Of a stretch of 62,962 bases of DNA, positions 9,240 through 18,702 are shown piece by piece; the first letter of the stretch is position 1; each line of letters begins with the position of its first letter. Source of the DNA: an uncultured Ignavibacteria bacterium. Its GTDB lineage: Bacteria; Bacteroidota; Ignavibacteria; SZUA-365. The notes beneath the pieces are model-generated. The model did not search any database. It worked only from the letters and a program-made list of their open reading frames with translations, and was not told the origin of the DNA. The stretch covers positions 1 to 62,962 of the forward strand of contig CAJXVM010000026.1 of assembly GCA_913061095.1 (NCBI GenBank), in the 5' to 3' direction. A program made the translations under genes and the position numbers.

Positions 9240-10853
9240 TCAGGAGCCGGCGGGAGCCTGTTTTGCCTTTTTCAGACTTGTATCCTCGATGCCCAGCTTG
9301 CGTTTGCGCTTCCATGCGATATGCACGAGGAAGGCAAGAAGAGCAAACAGGCCGACCATGAGTGCACGCGCACCCCAGATGTACGGCACATCGGCGTCGT
9401 TGACGGGCTGTCCGGTCGGCGTCTTGTTGAGCATGAGGATGTCCCAGGCGTCCTGGTAAAACCACACCCCCATGATGATCAGCAGATACAGCGGGGTGAC
9501 ATACTTGATGACATACTTGAAAAACACCGGTATGCGGATGTCGGACCCGCTGTTGATTTCTCCCCAGGCCCTGTCGATTTTGAACACCCATGCGAAGAGG
9601 ATGATCTCGATGGTGGCGAAAACGACCAGTCCGAACGTACCCGACCAGTAATCCATTTCATCGAGGAAGCCGTGGCCGAGGAAGAACACTACCGGCTGCA
9701 CGCAGATGATCACGAGTGCGGCGAGTGCGAGCACTGCGCGCTTGTGCGTCATGCCGAACTGGTTCTTGAAGAATGCGACGACCGGCTGCCCCATCGCCAC
9801 CGAGGAGGTGATGCCCGCGACGAAGAGCAGGAGGAACCAGAGCATGCCGAAGACCTGGCCGAGTGGAATTTTCCCGAAGATCACCGGCATGGAAACAAAG
9901 CCGAGATTGAACGCGCCCCCGGATGCGATTTCTTTTGTCATGTCGAGTCCGAAAAACGCGACGGCGACGGGGATGGCGATGCTGCCACCGAGCACGACTT
10001 CCACGAATTCATTGGTCGCGGCGGTGGTCAGTCCGCTCAGCGCGATATCGTCTTTCGGACGCAGGTAACTGGCGTACGCGTGAATTGTGCCCATGCCGAC
10101 GCTGAGCGTGAAGAAAATCTGTCCCGCCGCGGCGATCCACACGCTGGCCTTGCTCAGTTCGCTCAGGTTCGGTTCCCATATGTATGCCAGGCCGCTCGCG
10201 ATGGAATTTTCCGGTTGCGAGGGATCGGGCGTGCCGAGCGTGAAGACGCGGATAAGCAGAATGACGGCGAAGATGAACAGCATCGGCATGGCGAATTTCG
10301 CCAGCTTTTCGATGCCACCGGAGAGGCCGCGCCAGAGGACGAAAAAATTAACGAGGAAAGTGAAGAGCATCAGTCCGTAGGCGGGCCACATCGAGGTAAA
10401 GTGTGTCCCGGATTCCAGTCCCTGATAGCTTGACAGAAACCCGCTCATCGCTTCGAGCGATTCCTCGCCCTGATAAAGGCCGGTGATGCTGAAGATGCTG
10501 TATCCCAGCGTCCATGATTCGATGTACGTGTAGTAGATCAGGATGACCATGGAAATCAGCAGTCCCATCACCCCCATGTATTTCGCGACAGGATTGTTCC
10601 ACAGCACGTCGAACATGCCCGGCGCGCTGCCGTGTCCGTATTTCCCGCCGTGCCGGCCGATGCCCCATTCCACCCACATCAGCGGGATGCCCAGCAGCAG
10701 AAAGGCGATGAAATACGGAATCATGAACGCACCGCCGCCGTTTGAAGCGGCCTGAACAGGAAAGCGGAGAAAATTCCCCAGTCCGACCGCATTCCCGGCC
10801 ACGGCGAGAATGAGACCGAATCGGGATCCCCACTGTTCTTTTTCATTGGACAT
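9240..10853 (-). CDS. Sodium-dependent symporter, NSS (LeuT-like) family
   Basis: 537 residues with about 12 hydrophobic segments. The N-terminus carries the TM1 signature of the family, NAVGLGNFLRFPVQA, with the unwound Na+/substrate site, followed by a TM2 GIPLMWVEWGIG block. NSS proteins import amino acids or amines with Na+. The substrate cannot be read from the sequence. The C-terminal tail is basic (HIAWKRKRKLG). The gene is convergent with the dap/ldcA operon, leaving a 64-nt gap with no obvious terminator hairpin, and stands alone on the minus strand. Confidence 0.9.
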   Translation of the reverse strand: MSNEKEQWGSRFGLILAVAGNAVGLGNFLRFPVQAASNGGGAFMIPYFIAFLLLGIPLMWVEWGIGRHGGKYGHGSAPGMFDVLWNNPVAKYMGVMGLLISMVILIYYTYIESWTLGYSIFSITGLYQGEESLEAMSGFLSSYQGLESGTHFTSMWPAYGLMLFTFLVNFFVLWRGLSGGIEKLAKFAMPMLFIFAVILLIRVFTLGTPDPSQPENSIASGLAYIWEPNLSELSKASVWIAAAGQIFFTLSVGMGTIHAYASYLRPKDDIALSGLTTAATNEFVEVVLGGSIAIPVAVAFFGLDMTKEIASGGAFNLGFVSMPVIFGKIPLGQVFGMLWFLLLFVAGITSSVAMGQPVVAFFKNQFGMTHKRAVLALAALVIICVQPVVFFLGHGFLDEMDYWSGTFGLVVFATIEIILFAWVFKIDRAWGEINSGSDIRIPVFFKYVIKYVTPLYLLIIMGVWFYQDAWDILMLNKTPTGQPVNDADVPYIWGARALMVGLFALLAFLVHIAWKRKRKLGIEDTSLKKAKQAPAGS

Positions 10854-11043
10854 GGTGTGCCTTCAGCATGTGAAGAATAGGGATTGCCCTGATCGACAGG
10901 GTGGGACAGATAGGCTCATCGAAAGGAAAAGCTAAAAAAAGTCACATTGTTTTCCAATGAATCCCCACTGTTCCTGCGTGTCCGGCGGGCGTCAAAGCCG
11001 TATATTGCAGTCTGAAAATTCATGAATATCGCGGAGGCATCCC

Positions 11044-11298
11044 ATGACCAAGACCGTTCTACTCATTCTCATCGGCACGCGGAAAGATTCGGCGGTAAGC
11101 GTTCAGAAAGTGCTCACTGCCTGGGGATGCATCATCAAAACGCGGCTCGGCATTCATGACGGTGTGCTTGAGAACTGTTCCGATGAAGGACTGCTCATCC
11201 TCGAACTGCATGGCCCGCGTGACGACATGGAAGAGCTCGCGCGCAAGGTGTCGCTGATCAAGGGTGTCAGCTCCCGGCTCGTTGATCTGACGATTTAA
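11044..11298 (+). CDS. Small ACT-like protein, TM1266-type family
   Basis: 84 residues with an upstream GGAGG-like ribosome binding site (GCGGAGGC). The sequence shows the beta-alpha-beta pattern of small ferredoxin-fold regulators: a VLLILIGT strand, a helix, IKTRLGIHDG, a LLILELHG strand, a helix, and a final SRLVDLTI strand. The pattern resembles the small proteins annotated as iron-only hydrogenase system regulators (TM1266 type) and NikR C-terminal/ACT-like domains. Ligand and target are unknown. A TATATTGC promoter-like element lies about 36 nt upstream. Confidence 0.5.
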   Translation: MTKTVLLILIGTRKDSAVSVQKVLTAWGCIIKTRLGIHDGVLENCSDEGLLILELHGPRDDMEELARKVSLIKGVSSRLVDLTI

Positions 11299-11503
11299 CC
11301 TGACGATCGGGGGGAGGCAACGAGGGCAACTTTTCCTGCCCTGGTTCGTACACGGAACCGATGTGCGTACGGGAGACGTTCTATAATGTATGCAGAAGCG
11401 AAGGTAAAGCGGGAACCTGACAGGAAGGCTCAGCGTCAGTCCTGGCCCGAAGCGCATCGAAACGAAAATTATTTCCCATTCGATTTTTCGGACATCATCA
11501 TTC

Positions 11504-13801
11504 ATGAAATCCTTCATCATAAGTGTCATCGCAGTATTCCTGTTTGTTCCGTGGCCGGGTCATGCGGCGGCAGAGGGTGAATCACCGACACGAAAGAGTG
11601 ACAATGCAACCGTCAACGGCTATGTGCGTGATCAGGAAACCGGAGAGACGCTCGTGGGCGCGACGGTGCAGATCGAGGGGCGGCAGATGGGAACGATCAC
11701 GAACAAGAGCGGTTATTACTCTCTCTCCGATGTGCCGCCGGGTTCCTATACCATTGTGTACAGCTTCCTCGGCTTCGAGAGGAAGGCCCTCCCGGTCGAG
11801 TTGAAGCAGCGGGAATCCCGCCGCATCGATGTGGAGCTGGAGCCCGAGGCGTTCCGCCTGGATGAGGTGGTTGTCGAAGGCGACCGGCTCGACGACAGGC
11901 GACAGATTACGGTCAGCCGCATCAATATCCCGATCCGGCAGATCACGGAACTGCGCATCGGCGGAGAGGCTGACATCTTCCGCTCCCTGCAGTACCTGCC
12001 GGGCGTTCTTTCCTCCTCGCAGATATCCAGCGGCCTGTACATACGCGGCGGATCGCCGGATCAGACACTGGTGCTGCTCGACGGATCGACGGTGTACAAT
12101 CCCACACACCTCTTCGGTTTCTTTTCCACCTTCAATCCCGATGCGATCAAGGATGTCGACCTTATCAAGGGCGGCTTCCCCGCCGAGTATGGCGGACGCA
12201 TGACCGCGGTGCTGGATCTGGTGCAGAAGGACGGTAACCGCAAGGAGGTGGGGGGCACGGCATACCTCGGATTGATCTCCTCGCGGCTCTCACTCGACGG
12301 CCCGGTCGGCAACGGCTCATGGTTCTTCGGTGCGCGGCGCACCTACATCGACCTCCTGACGAATATGCTGGAGACGGAGGAAGACCCGCTGCCCGATTAT
12401 TTCTTTTACGATATCAACGGGAAGATTTCGCAGGATCTCGGTCCGTCGAACAAGCTGTTTCTTTCCGGTTTCACCTCCGAGGATGCGCTCGATTTCAACA
12501 ATCGCGCCGGGTTTGAGGGAACCATCGGCATAAGCAACCGGGCGGTTTCTTCGCGGTGGACGCATCTGTTCGGCGACAATCTCTTCTCTGTATTCAATGT
12601 CAGCTGGAGCCGGTACCGCAACAGTTTCACCGCGAACAATGCAGGATTCCAGACCGAAGTGGAAAACATCATTCAGGATTTCACGCTGAAGGGGAATCTC
12701 GAGTGGTTCGTGAACACGCACTGGACGGTGAAATCGGGTTTCGAGGCGAATCATTTCGTGCTGAATTACCTTCAGAATTTCACGGGCAACGCGGACTCCG
12801 CCATCGCGGAGGGGACCAATGAGGGAGGGATCACGAATCTCGAGGAAAGTGATAACACCGCATCCGCGTTTGTGCAGTCCACCTACGAGTTTTCCAACCT
12901 GCTTTCCCTTCAGACCGGACTGCGTGTGAACTACTACGAGATGCGCGACATCTTCAAAATCGATCCGCGCATTGCCCTGCGATATCAGCTCGACAGCGAT
13001 GTCGCGCTGAAAGCCGCCTTCGGCGTATATCATCAGTATTTCCGTCTCGCGTCCGTGCCGGATTTCAGTTTTTTCGATACCTGGCTGCCGACCGATTCCA
13101 CGGTTGATCCCAGCCGGGCAATTCATTATGTGCTTGGACTGGAAACGCGTCCCTGGCAGGGAATCGATTTCAACGTCGAGGTCTATTACAAGGATCTCCA
13201 TCACGTCAGTGAGCTGCAGGAGTTTCAGACACAGGGCACGACGGTAAACGATTTCTTTTACGACGGGGAGGGATATGCATATGGCATCGAATTTTTCCTG
13301 CAGAAGAAAACCGGGCGGTTCACTGGCTGGGCGGGATACGCGCTCGGATGGATCAACACGCGCTTCGATGCACTCAACAACGGGGAATACTTTCGTCCGA
13401 AATGGGACCGCCGGCATGATCTGAAACTTGTCGGTCAGTATTCGATCAATGATCGCTGGGACGTCAGCGCCACATTCACATTTCAGACCGGACAGTCGTA
13501 CACCGGCCAGACATCGCGTCTCGAGACGCGACTGCCGGGTTCCGACTACGGGAAGGGCCTGACCATTCCGGCCGACCGCTACGGTCTGCGTCTGCCGCCG
13601 TCACATCAGCTCAACCTCAACGCGAGTTATCACACGACACTGTTCGGCCTGAAGACGGACATCATGATCGACATCTATAATGTGTATTCCCGCCGCGACA
13701 TCTGGTTCCGTTTCTATGACACCACCGGGGAAGTGACGACGGTGGAAGACGTGCGGCTCCTTCCGATTCTGCCGAGTGTTGCGATCGAGATCAAGTTCTG
13801 A
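11504..13801 (+). CDS. TonB-dependent outer-membrane receptor with carboxypeptidase-regulatory-like N-domain
   Basis: 765 residues. A signal peptide (residues 1 to about 24, ending PGHAAAEG) is followed by a CarboxypepD_reg-like beta-sandwich (about 38-120, with NGYVRDQETGETLVGATV). A plug domain follows (about 130-240, with QYLPGVLSS, YIRGGSPDQTLVLLDG and ADYNP-like signatures), then a beta-barrel to the C-terminus. It imports a ligand using TonB energy, and the ligand is not evident. It is followed 10 nt later by a DUF4249 lipoprotein, a standard pairing in Bacteroidota. No clear Shine-Dalgarno precedes the ATG, which is common in this phylum. A TATAAT box lies at 11382-11387 in the 205-nt upstream gap, without a convincing -35. 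Confidence 0.88.
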   Translation: MKSFIISVIAVFLFVPWPGHAAAEGESPTRKSDNATVNGYVRDQETGETLVGATVQIEGRQMGTITNKSGYYSLSDVPPGSYTIVYSFLGFERKALPVELKQRESRRIDVELEPEAFRLDEVVVEGDRLDDRRQITVSRINIPIRQITELRIGGEADIFRSLQYLPGVLSSSQISSGLYIRGGSPDQTLVLLDGSTVYNPTHLFGFFSTFNPDAIKDVDLIKGGFPAEYGGRMTAVLDLVQKDGNRKEVGGTAYLGLISSRLSLDGPVGNGSWFFGARRTYIDLLTNMLETEEDPLPDYFFYDINGKISQDLGPSNKLFLSGFTSEDALDFNNRAGFEGTIGISNRAVSSRWTHLFGDNLFSVFNVSWSRYRNSFTANNAGFQTEVENIIQDFTLKGNLEWFVNTHWTVKSGFEANHFVLNYLQNFTGNADSAIAEGTNEGGITNLEESDNTASAFVQSTYEFSNLLSLQTGLRVNYYEMRDIFKIDPRIALRYQLDSDVALKAAFGVYHQYFRLASVPDFSFFDTWLPTDSTVDPSRAIHYVLGLETRPWQGIDFNVEVYYKDLHHVSELQEFQTQGTTVNDFFYDGEGYAYGIEFFLQKKTGRFTGWAGYALGWINTRFDALNNGEYFRPKWDRRHDLKLVGQYSINDRWDVSATFTFQTGQSYTGQTSRLETRLPGSDYGKGLTIPADRYGLRLPPSHQLNLNASYHTTLFGLKTDIMIDIYNVYSRRDIWFRFYDTTGEVTTVEDVRLLPILPSVAIEIKF

Positions 13802-13811
13802 GGAGACAGAA

Positions 13812-14696
13812 ATGAAAACAGCCATGCTTCGATACAGTGCTCTCATCCTGCTGGCCGTGGTGTTCACCGCATGTGAAGACGAACCGCCGACGGCGTATGA
13901 TCCGGTTCCGTTTCTCGAGGCCTACCTGACGGTGGACGAACCGGTTCAGGGCATCGTCCTGGCCATGTCGCAGCCGATCACGGAACCGTTCGATTACGGT
14001 GACATGATGATTCCGGACGCCGATGTCACCCTTTCGGCCAAGGGGGTGGAGTATCAGCTGCAGTATGTGGAACGTAATGGAGTGGGTTCCTATCTGCTGC
14101 CTGACAGTTCGATTACCGTCAAGCCGGAAACACACTATGAGCTCACCGTGCGCCTGTCGGATGGAAGGACCATGCGTGCGGAGACGGTCACACCGCAGCG
14201 CATCGGGTGGGTCACACCCCCGCGGGAAATCCTCCAGTATCCGCAGGATACGACGCGCCTCTTCAGCCCGGATTCCCTGCGCATCGAATGGACACCCGGA
14301 AATTCCGTAGAGTACATCGTACGCGTACGCGTTCTCGACACGCTCGGCTACGGAAAGTATCTCGATCCGCAGACGGTGGAAACAAACGAGCGAACCAACA
14401 ACATCCCGTTTGAGGATCCGGATGACCCCACGTTTTATACGTTCACGCGCTGGGGTTTTGTGCAGACGAGCCAGGCGCCCACGGTCTGGGCGGCGTTCCG
14501 CTGGTTCGGTCTCAATGAAGTTGCGATACTCGCACCCGACAAGCCGATGCTCGACTGGTTCAAGTCCACCCAGTGGGGTGGACGCACCGTGGAGTATCGC
14601 GCTGAGTACAGCAATGTCGAAGGCGGTGTCGGCATTTTCGCGTCGGCATCGATCGTTAGGCAGAATGTGTTTGTGCTGAAAAGGAAAAAACAGTAA
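13812..14696 (+). CDS. DUF4249-like outer-membrane lipoprotein
   Basis: 294 residues from the ATG at 13812, preceded by AGGAGACAG. A longer in-frame start at 13776 overlaps the receptor gene and is not supported. A lipoprotein signal ends in the lipobox FTAC (C21), and the acidic CEDEP after it fits surface-exported lipoproteins. The body matches the DUF4249 pattern: an early YLTVDEPVQGIVLAMSQP strand pair, a VTLSAKG Ig-like domain, a long ligand-like domain, and a final RAEYSNVEGGVGIFASAS segment. It is translated directly after the TonB receptor, so the two probably act as a receptor plus surface lipoprotein import pair. Confidence 0.75.
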   Translation: MKTAMLRYSALILLAVVFTACEDEPPTAYDPVPFLEAYLTVDEPVQGIVLAMSQPITEPFDYGDMMIPDADVTLSAKGVEYQLQYVERNGVGSYLLPDSSITVKPETHYELTVRLSDGRTMRAETVTPQRIGWVTPPREILQYPQDTTRLFSPDSLRIEWTPGNSVEYIVRVRVLDTLGYGKYLDPQTVETNERTNNIPFEDPDDPTFYTFTRWGFVQTSQAPTVWAAFRWFGLNEVAILAPDKPMLDWFKSTQWGGRTVEYRAEYSNVEGGVGIFASASIVRQNVFVLKRKKQ

Positions 14697-14788
14697 CATC
14701 TTTGCACAGATCCATCTCTGCACGATTATCCTCGCTTCTCGACCTTCGGGGAGCGGGGAATTTGTTCCTTATTGAGACGAGTATTGCG

Positions 14789-15211
14789 ATGAAACTCATC
14801 CGTTACGCCATTCGCAAGGATGACCTGCATCAGCTGCTTCACGCCATCGGCGTGCTGAAGGAGGATGAGCAGCTTCTTGCCGTCAACAACAATGATCTCG
14901 CGCAGCAAGATCACGACATCGTCGTGGTGACAGTCAATGCGGAGCCGTTGCATGAGCTGCCGGAAGACTTGGCTGGCTGGACAGACAAGGAGATTCAGCA
15001 ACGTTATGCCGAGCTGACTGTGCTCGAAGATGCAGCAACAGTGCAACTTCGCAGCATCGTCGAGGAAATGCGCCAGTTGCGGGAAGAACGTGAGAAGCGT
15101 TCCACGGATCTCGATCTGTCCGCGGACGGCATACCGGGCACGGTTGAAATGAACATTCGCGAACAGCTTCGCCGGCTGCTTGGCGGAACCGATGAATCAT
15201 CGCAGCAGTAG
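14789..15211 (+). CDS. Hypothetical cytoplasmic protein, coiled-coil-rich
   Basis: 140 residues from the ATG at 14789 (MKLIRYAIRKDD). The in-frame ATG at 14702 would begin within 6 nt of the previous stop and adds a low-quality extension. I do not recognise the family. The N-terminal half is mixed alpha/beta (QLLAVNNNDLAQQDHDIVVVTV). The middle is a charged helix (about residues 65-105, rich in Glu/Arg) likely to form a coiled coil, and the tail is acidic. A TAACATCTTTGC promoter-like stretch lies at the end of the upstream DUF4249 gene. Confidence 0.6.
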   Translation: MKLIRYAIRKDDLHQLLHAIGVLKEDEQLLAVNNNDLAQQDHDIVVVTVNAEPLHELPEDLAGWTDKEIQQRYAELTVLEDAATVQLRSIVEEMRQLREEREKRSTDLDLSADGIPGTVEMNIREQLRRLLGGTDESSQQ

Positions 15212-15220
15212 CGGCAGTCT

Positions 15221-15249
15221 GTATTTTTTACAATAAGTGTGAAAAATAC
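15221..15249 (+). terminator. Weak AT-rich hairpin after the hypothetical gene
   Basis: An 8-bp inverted repeat (15221-15228 with 15242-15249) made mostly of A/T follows the stop at 15211. There is no clean T-tract after it, so it could be a terminator or part of a promoter region. The rest of the 225-nt gap to 15437 shows no other structure that I could identify. Confidence 0.3.
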
Positions 15250-15436
15250 TTGCATGTTTCCATTCCGTACGCTTTTTTTGCATGTATTCCATAAAATGTC
15301 GATCTTTCGGCAAAGCATAGGCTAGATGGGACCGGGATCACTTCAGCATCTGGAGGATTGTCCCCGGTGTGAGCGTTTGTTTTTGAGCGTATTCAGATAG
15401 AACAGAGAGCGTTATCAATTCTTCAAGGAGTGATTC

Positions 15437-16951
15437 ATGAGAACGGTAGTGTCATTGTTTATTCTCATGCTGCTTTTCTCCGGTGTGAGCCTGTCCCAGG
15501 ACCGGGAGGAAGTGCGGCGGGACGACCGTCCCTATGATGAAGATTTTTCCCGGCAGCAGACTTTTGGTTTTGGTCTCGCGCTGTCACTGAATCGCTTTGC
15601 GGGCGATTTGCAGGACGGGACAAATTTTCCCGGTGCGGAAACGAACTGGAAGCTGGGCGGCAACATTCATGCGCTATGGCGTTTCGCGGATGCGGGAGAT
15701 TTCGCGACGCTGCATCTGCTGGGAAGGCTGATGTATTCTCCGGTCGCCTCTGAACACAGCAGTGATCGGTATCAATTCACGTATGAAGATGATCTCATTC
15801 ATTTCATTGCCGCAATGCAGATGCAGCTCTTCCCTGAGTATGACCTTCGTCCCTACGGCTACGCGGGTTTCGGATACCTCACGTTCAGCCCGGATCTATC
15901 CGGAGATTCGCGCTTCTTCGGTGCGCGCGACCAGCGATTCGAGGAGGAATCCGGTTCGCTGACACTTCCGCTCGGCATCGGTCTGACATGGACGCTGTCC
16001 GAGCGCCTGGATTTCTTCGCAGAGTACATGAAAACCCTGACGTTTTCCGATGCGATGGATACCTGGGTATCCGAGGACAATGACAATTACAACATGGTGA
16101 ACTTCGGAATCACGTTCTACCTCGGTGAACGCGAGGAGGCGGTGCAGCCGGAGGCCCCGGCCGTGCCGGAACCCCAGGATACCGACGGTGACGGCCTGAT
16201 GGATGACGATGAAACCAACATCTACAATACGGATCCCAACAACCGCGACACGGATGCCGACGGCCTGATCGATGGAGAGGAGGTCAATCGATATAAAACC
16301 GATCCCACGCTCCGTGATACGGATTACGACAGGCTGCTTGACGGTGAGGAAGTCAATACGCACAACACCGATCCGCTGGTCAAGGATACCGATCAGGACG
16401 GCTGCTCCGACGGTGACGAAGTGCTGGATATGAACACGAAGCCGCTGGAGGTGGATACCGACGGCGATGAACTGAACGACTGTGACGAGAAAAACGTGTA
16501 TCGCACGAACCCGCTGGTCAAGGATACCGATGGTGACGGTGCACAGGACGGCAAGGAAATCCGTGACGGCACCGATCCGCTGACCGCAGACGTTCTCAAA
16601 ATCGAAGAGAGCGGTGAGATCGTGCTCGAGGGTATCAATTTCGAGACCAATTCCGCGCAGATCACGGAAGATTCCCAGCCTATACTGCAGAAGGCGCTGA
16701 ACACACTGCGCACGAATCCCGATCTCCGTGTTGAGATTCAGGGACATACCGACGATGTCGGCAGCAACGCGGCAAATCAGCGTCTCAGTGAGCGCCGTGC
16801 CAATTCCGTGCGTGACTGGATGATTCAGAATGGCATCGATGCCGGTCGCATGACAGCACGCGGTTACGGAGAGGAGAATCCCATGGTCCCGAACGATTCT
16901 CCCGAAAATCGCGCAAGGAATCGCCGCATCACGTTCCGGATTATTCAATAG
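15437..16951 (+). CDS. OmpA-family outer-membrane protein with thrombospondin-3-like Ca-binding repeats
   Basis: 504 residues with an AAGGAG site before the ATG. A signal peptide (to about residue 20, SLSQ) is followed by a beta-barrel domain (about 30-225) with alternating aromatic strands. A run of thrombospondin type-3-like repeats follows (about 235-380; DTDGDGLMDDDE, DTDADGLIDGEE and so on, predicted Ca2+-binding). The last domain is an OmpA-like peptidoglycan-binding domain (about 390-504; INFETNSAQI, GHTDDVGSNAANQRLSERRA, NRRITFRI). The architecture matches OprF/OmpA-type proteins that tie the outer membrane to murein. It is monocistronic, with a hairpin 14 nt after its stop. Confidence 0.92.
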   Translation: MRTVVSLFILMLLFSGVSLSQDREEVRRDDRPYDEDFSRQQTFGFGLALSLNRFAGDLQDGTNFPGAETNWKLGGNIHALWRFADAGDFATLHLLGRLMYSPVASEHSSDRYQFTYEDDLIHFIAAMQMQLFPEYDLRPYGYAGFGYLTFSPDLSGDSRFFGARDQRFEEESGSLTLPLGIGLTWTLSERLDFFAEYMKTLTFSDAMDTWVSEDNDNYNMVNFGITFYLGEREEAVQPEAPAVPEPQDTDGDGLMDDDETNIYNTDPNNRDTDADGLIDGEEVNRYKTDPTLRDTDYDRLLDGEEVNTHNTDPLVKDTDQDGCSDGDEVLDMNTKPLEVDTDGDELNDCDEKNVYRTNPLVKDTDGDGAQDGKEIRDGTDPLTADVLKIEESGEIVLEGINFETNSAQITEDSQPILQKALNTLRTNPDLRVEIQGHTDDVGSNAANQRLSERRANSVRDWMIQNGIDAGRMTARGYGEENPMVPNDSPENRARNRRITFRIIQ

Positions 16952-16965
16952 CACTGTTGTACCGG

Positions 16966-16992
16966 CCGGGGCGCTGTCACGCAGCGCCCCGG
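16966..16992 (+). terminator. GC-rich hairpin, probable terminator of the OmpA gene
   Basis: A perfect 10-bp stem (16966-16975 with 16983-16992) with a 7-nt loop lies just after the OmpA-family stop. The downstream T-run is imperfect (TTCGAGCATACCTTTT), so efficiency is uncertain. Confidence 0.65.
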
Positions 16993-17194
16993 TTCGAGCA
17001 TACCTTTTACAGAGTTGTGCAGGTGTGCGGACAGGCTCCTTGAAGACCTTTTCTGAATACCATTCCCTGTTCGCGCGCCCGCGCTTTTTCGTTTTCTCCG
17101 TTGTTTTCTCGCCTTGGCTTTGAGAAGTGATTGTGAGGTGGTGTGAGTTTGGTCACGCGATGAGATCCGGATTCATAACAATATGGAATGAGCC

Positions 17195-18571
17195 ATGGCA
17201 AAGCATCTTTTACACATCGTCGACGATGAGGATTCCGCACGGAAGATGATTCTGCAGAAGCTCCAGAAGGACTGGGGCTTCGATGCCAATGGCTTTGCGA
17301 CTGCTGAAGAGGCCCTCGAGGCGCTGAACGCTTCTCCCGATGTCCTTCTGCTGAACAATGCCATGACCGGGCCTGGAGGGGAACACCTGCTTCCACTGAT
17401 TCATGAGCGAAGACCTGAGCTCCCTGTCATCCTGTTCGCACCCGCTGAAAGCAGCGCTGCAGCCTGGAGAGACCTCGGGAAGACGGCAATCAACATTCTC
17501 TTCAAACCGGTCGATCCGGAACGCCTGCAGGCCACACTGAGAAACGCCGTGTACGTTCATGAACTGCGGCGTGAGAACGAGCGGCTGCGCGATATCGTTG
17601 AACAGCGTATCGTTGAGGTGCAGCTTGTCGCCGAGTCGCGAGAGATGCAGCTCGTGCAGCGGCTAATCGAAAAGCTTCGGGGGAAAGACATCCCCGTTCT
17701 GATCACAGGCGAGTCCGGTACCGGAAAGGAGATGGTGGCACGCACCATTCATTTCCAGGGAGGCAGGCGCAGGCATGCCTTTATTGTCATTCATTGCGCC
17801 GGCAGACCACAGGAGGAACTCGGACATATGCTCTTCGGGTCTGTCGGAGACACACTCGCCTCGACCGGACACCGCCGGACGGGCGCATTCGAAGAAGCGA
17901 ACGGCGGAACGGTATTCCTCGATGAAATTGAGGCGCTCGGACCAGAGCTGCAACAGAAGCTTCTGAATCTGATCCACCGGAAATCCTTCCAGCGAGTCGG
18001 CGGAACGCAGGATATCCGCACGGATGTCCGTATCATCGCGTCCACGTCCCGGAACCTGAAGGAGGCCGTTCGGAACAAGACGTTCCGTGAGGATCTGTAT
18101 TACATCTTCGCGTCGTATCCGATCCATATTTCTCCGCTGCGTGAGCGCGGATCCGATGTCATCCGTCTCGCCGAGCATTTTCTGCGCATTGCCGCCGAGG
18201 AGCAGAAGAAGAAGATCAAGGGATTCTCACGCGAGTCCATCGAAGCGATGTATCATTATCCCTGGCCCGGCAATGTTGATGAGCTGGAGAGTGTCATCCG
18301 GAATGCCGTGGCAAGCGCGGAGACGGATATCATTTCCCTCGAACATCTTCCGGTGGCGGTGCAGCCGTTCCGTGATTCGTCCATGGAACTCGAGACCGAA
18401 GGAAAACTCTTCCACGACAACAAGATTGTTCCGCTCGACCGTATCAAGGAGCAGGCGGTGCGCCGCGCGATTGAGATTTCCCGCGGAAACCTCGCGCAGA
18501 CGGCCCGCGAACTTGAGATCAGTCGTTCGACCCTGTACAAATTGATCGAAAAATACGGTATCCAGCTCTGA
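17195..18571 (+). CDS. Atypical NtrC-like regulator: receiver without phospho-Asp, AAA+ domain without GAFTGA, Fis HTH
   Basis: 458 residues with three domains. The receiver (about 4-120) has the acidic pair D10/D11 and a conserved Lys (INILFKP), but the phospho-acceptor position is Asn54 (LLLNNAMTG). The sigma-54-type AAA+ domain (about 145-385) keeps Walker A GESGTGKE (about 172-179), Walker B GGTVFLDEIEAL and an FREDLYY finger segment. The GAFTGA loop is replaced at equal length by DTLAST (219-224) between LFG and the TGAFE block. The C-terminal Fis-type helix-turn-helix (about 420-456; GNLAQTARELEISRSTLYKLIEKYGI) is intact. ATP binding and DNA binding look possible. Phosphorylation at the usual residue and classical sigma-54 contact do not. 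It is monocistronic, preceded by a 243-nt gap holding the OmpA terminator. No histidine kinase is nearby. Confidence 0.85.
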   Translation: MAKHLLHIVDDEDSARKMILQKLQKDWGFDANGFATAEEALEALNASPDVLLLNNAMTGPGGEHLLPLIHERRPELPVILFAPAESSAAAWRDLGKTAINILFKPVDPERLQATLRNAVYVHELRRENERLRDIVEQRIVEVQLVAESREMQLVQRLIEKLRGKDIPVLITGESGTGKEMVARTIHFQGGRRRHAFIVIHCAGRPQEELGHMLFGSVGDTLASTGHRRTGAFEEANGGTVFLDEIEALGPELQQKLLNLIHRKSFQRVGGTQDIRTDVRIIASTSRNLKEAVRNKTFREDLYYIFASYPIHISPLRERGSDVIRLAEHFLRIAAEEQKKKIKGFSRESIEAMYHYPWPGNVDELESVIRNAVASAETDIISLEHLPVAVQPFRDSSMELETEGKLFHDNKIVPLDRIKEQAVRRAIEISRGNLAQTARELEISRSTLYKLIEKYGIQL

Positions 18572-18702
18572 CGCCCGGTATGCCGTGACCGGCGGAGTCG
18601 GTCGTGAGACCGGCCCGTACCGACGGATGTTTCCTTTACCCCGCTGCTGCGTGAGGCGCGGAATCCTTTTCCCGCGTTCGCGCAGCAGCGCCTGTATGCA
18701 GC

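Noticed and set aside
8949..10433. Plus-strand 494-codon frame across ldcA and the NSS transporter
   Set aside because: It crosses two convergent real genes and yields an Asp/Glu/His-rich product, a shadow of membrane-protein codons on the other strand.
11386..11580. 64-codon plus-strand ORF starting before the TonB receptor
   Set aside because: It overlaps the receptor signal peptide in another frame, has no ribosome binding site and no recognisable features.
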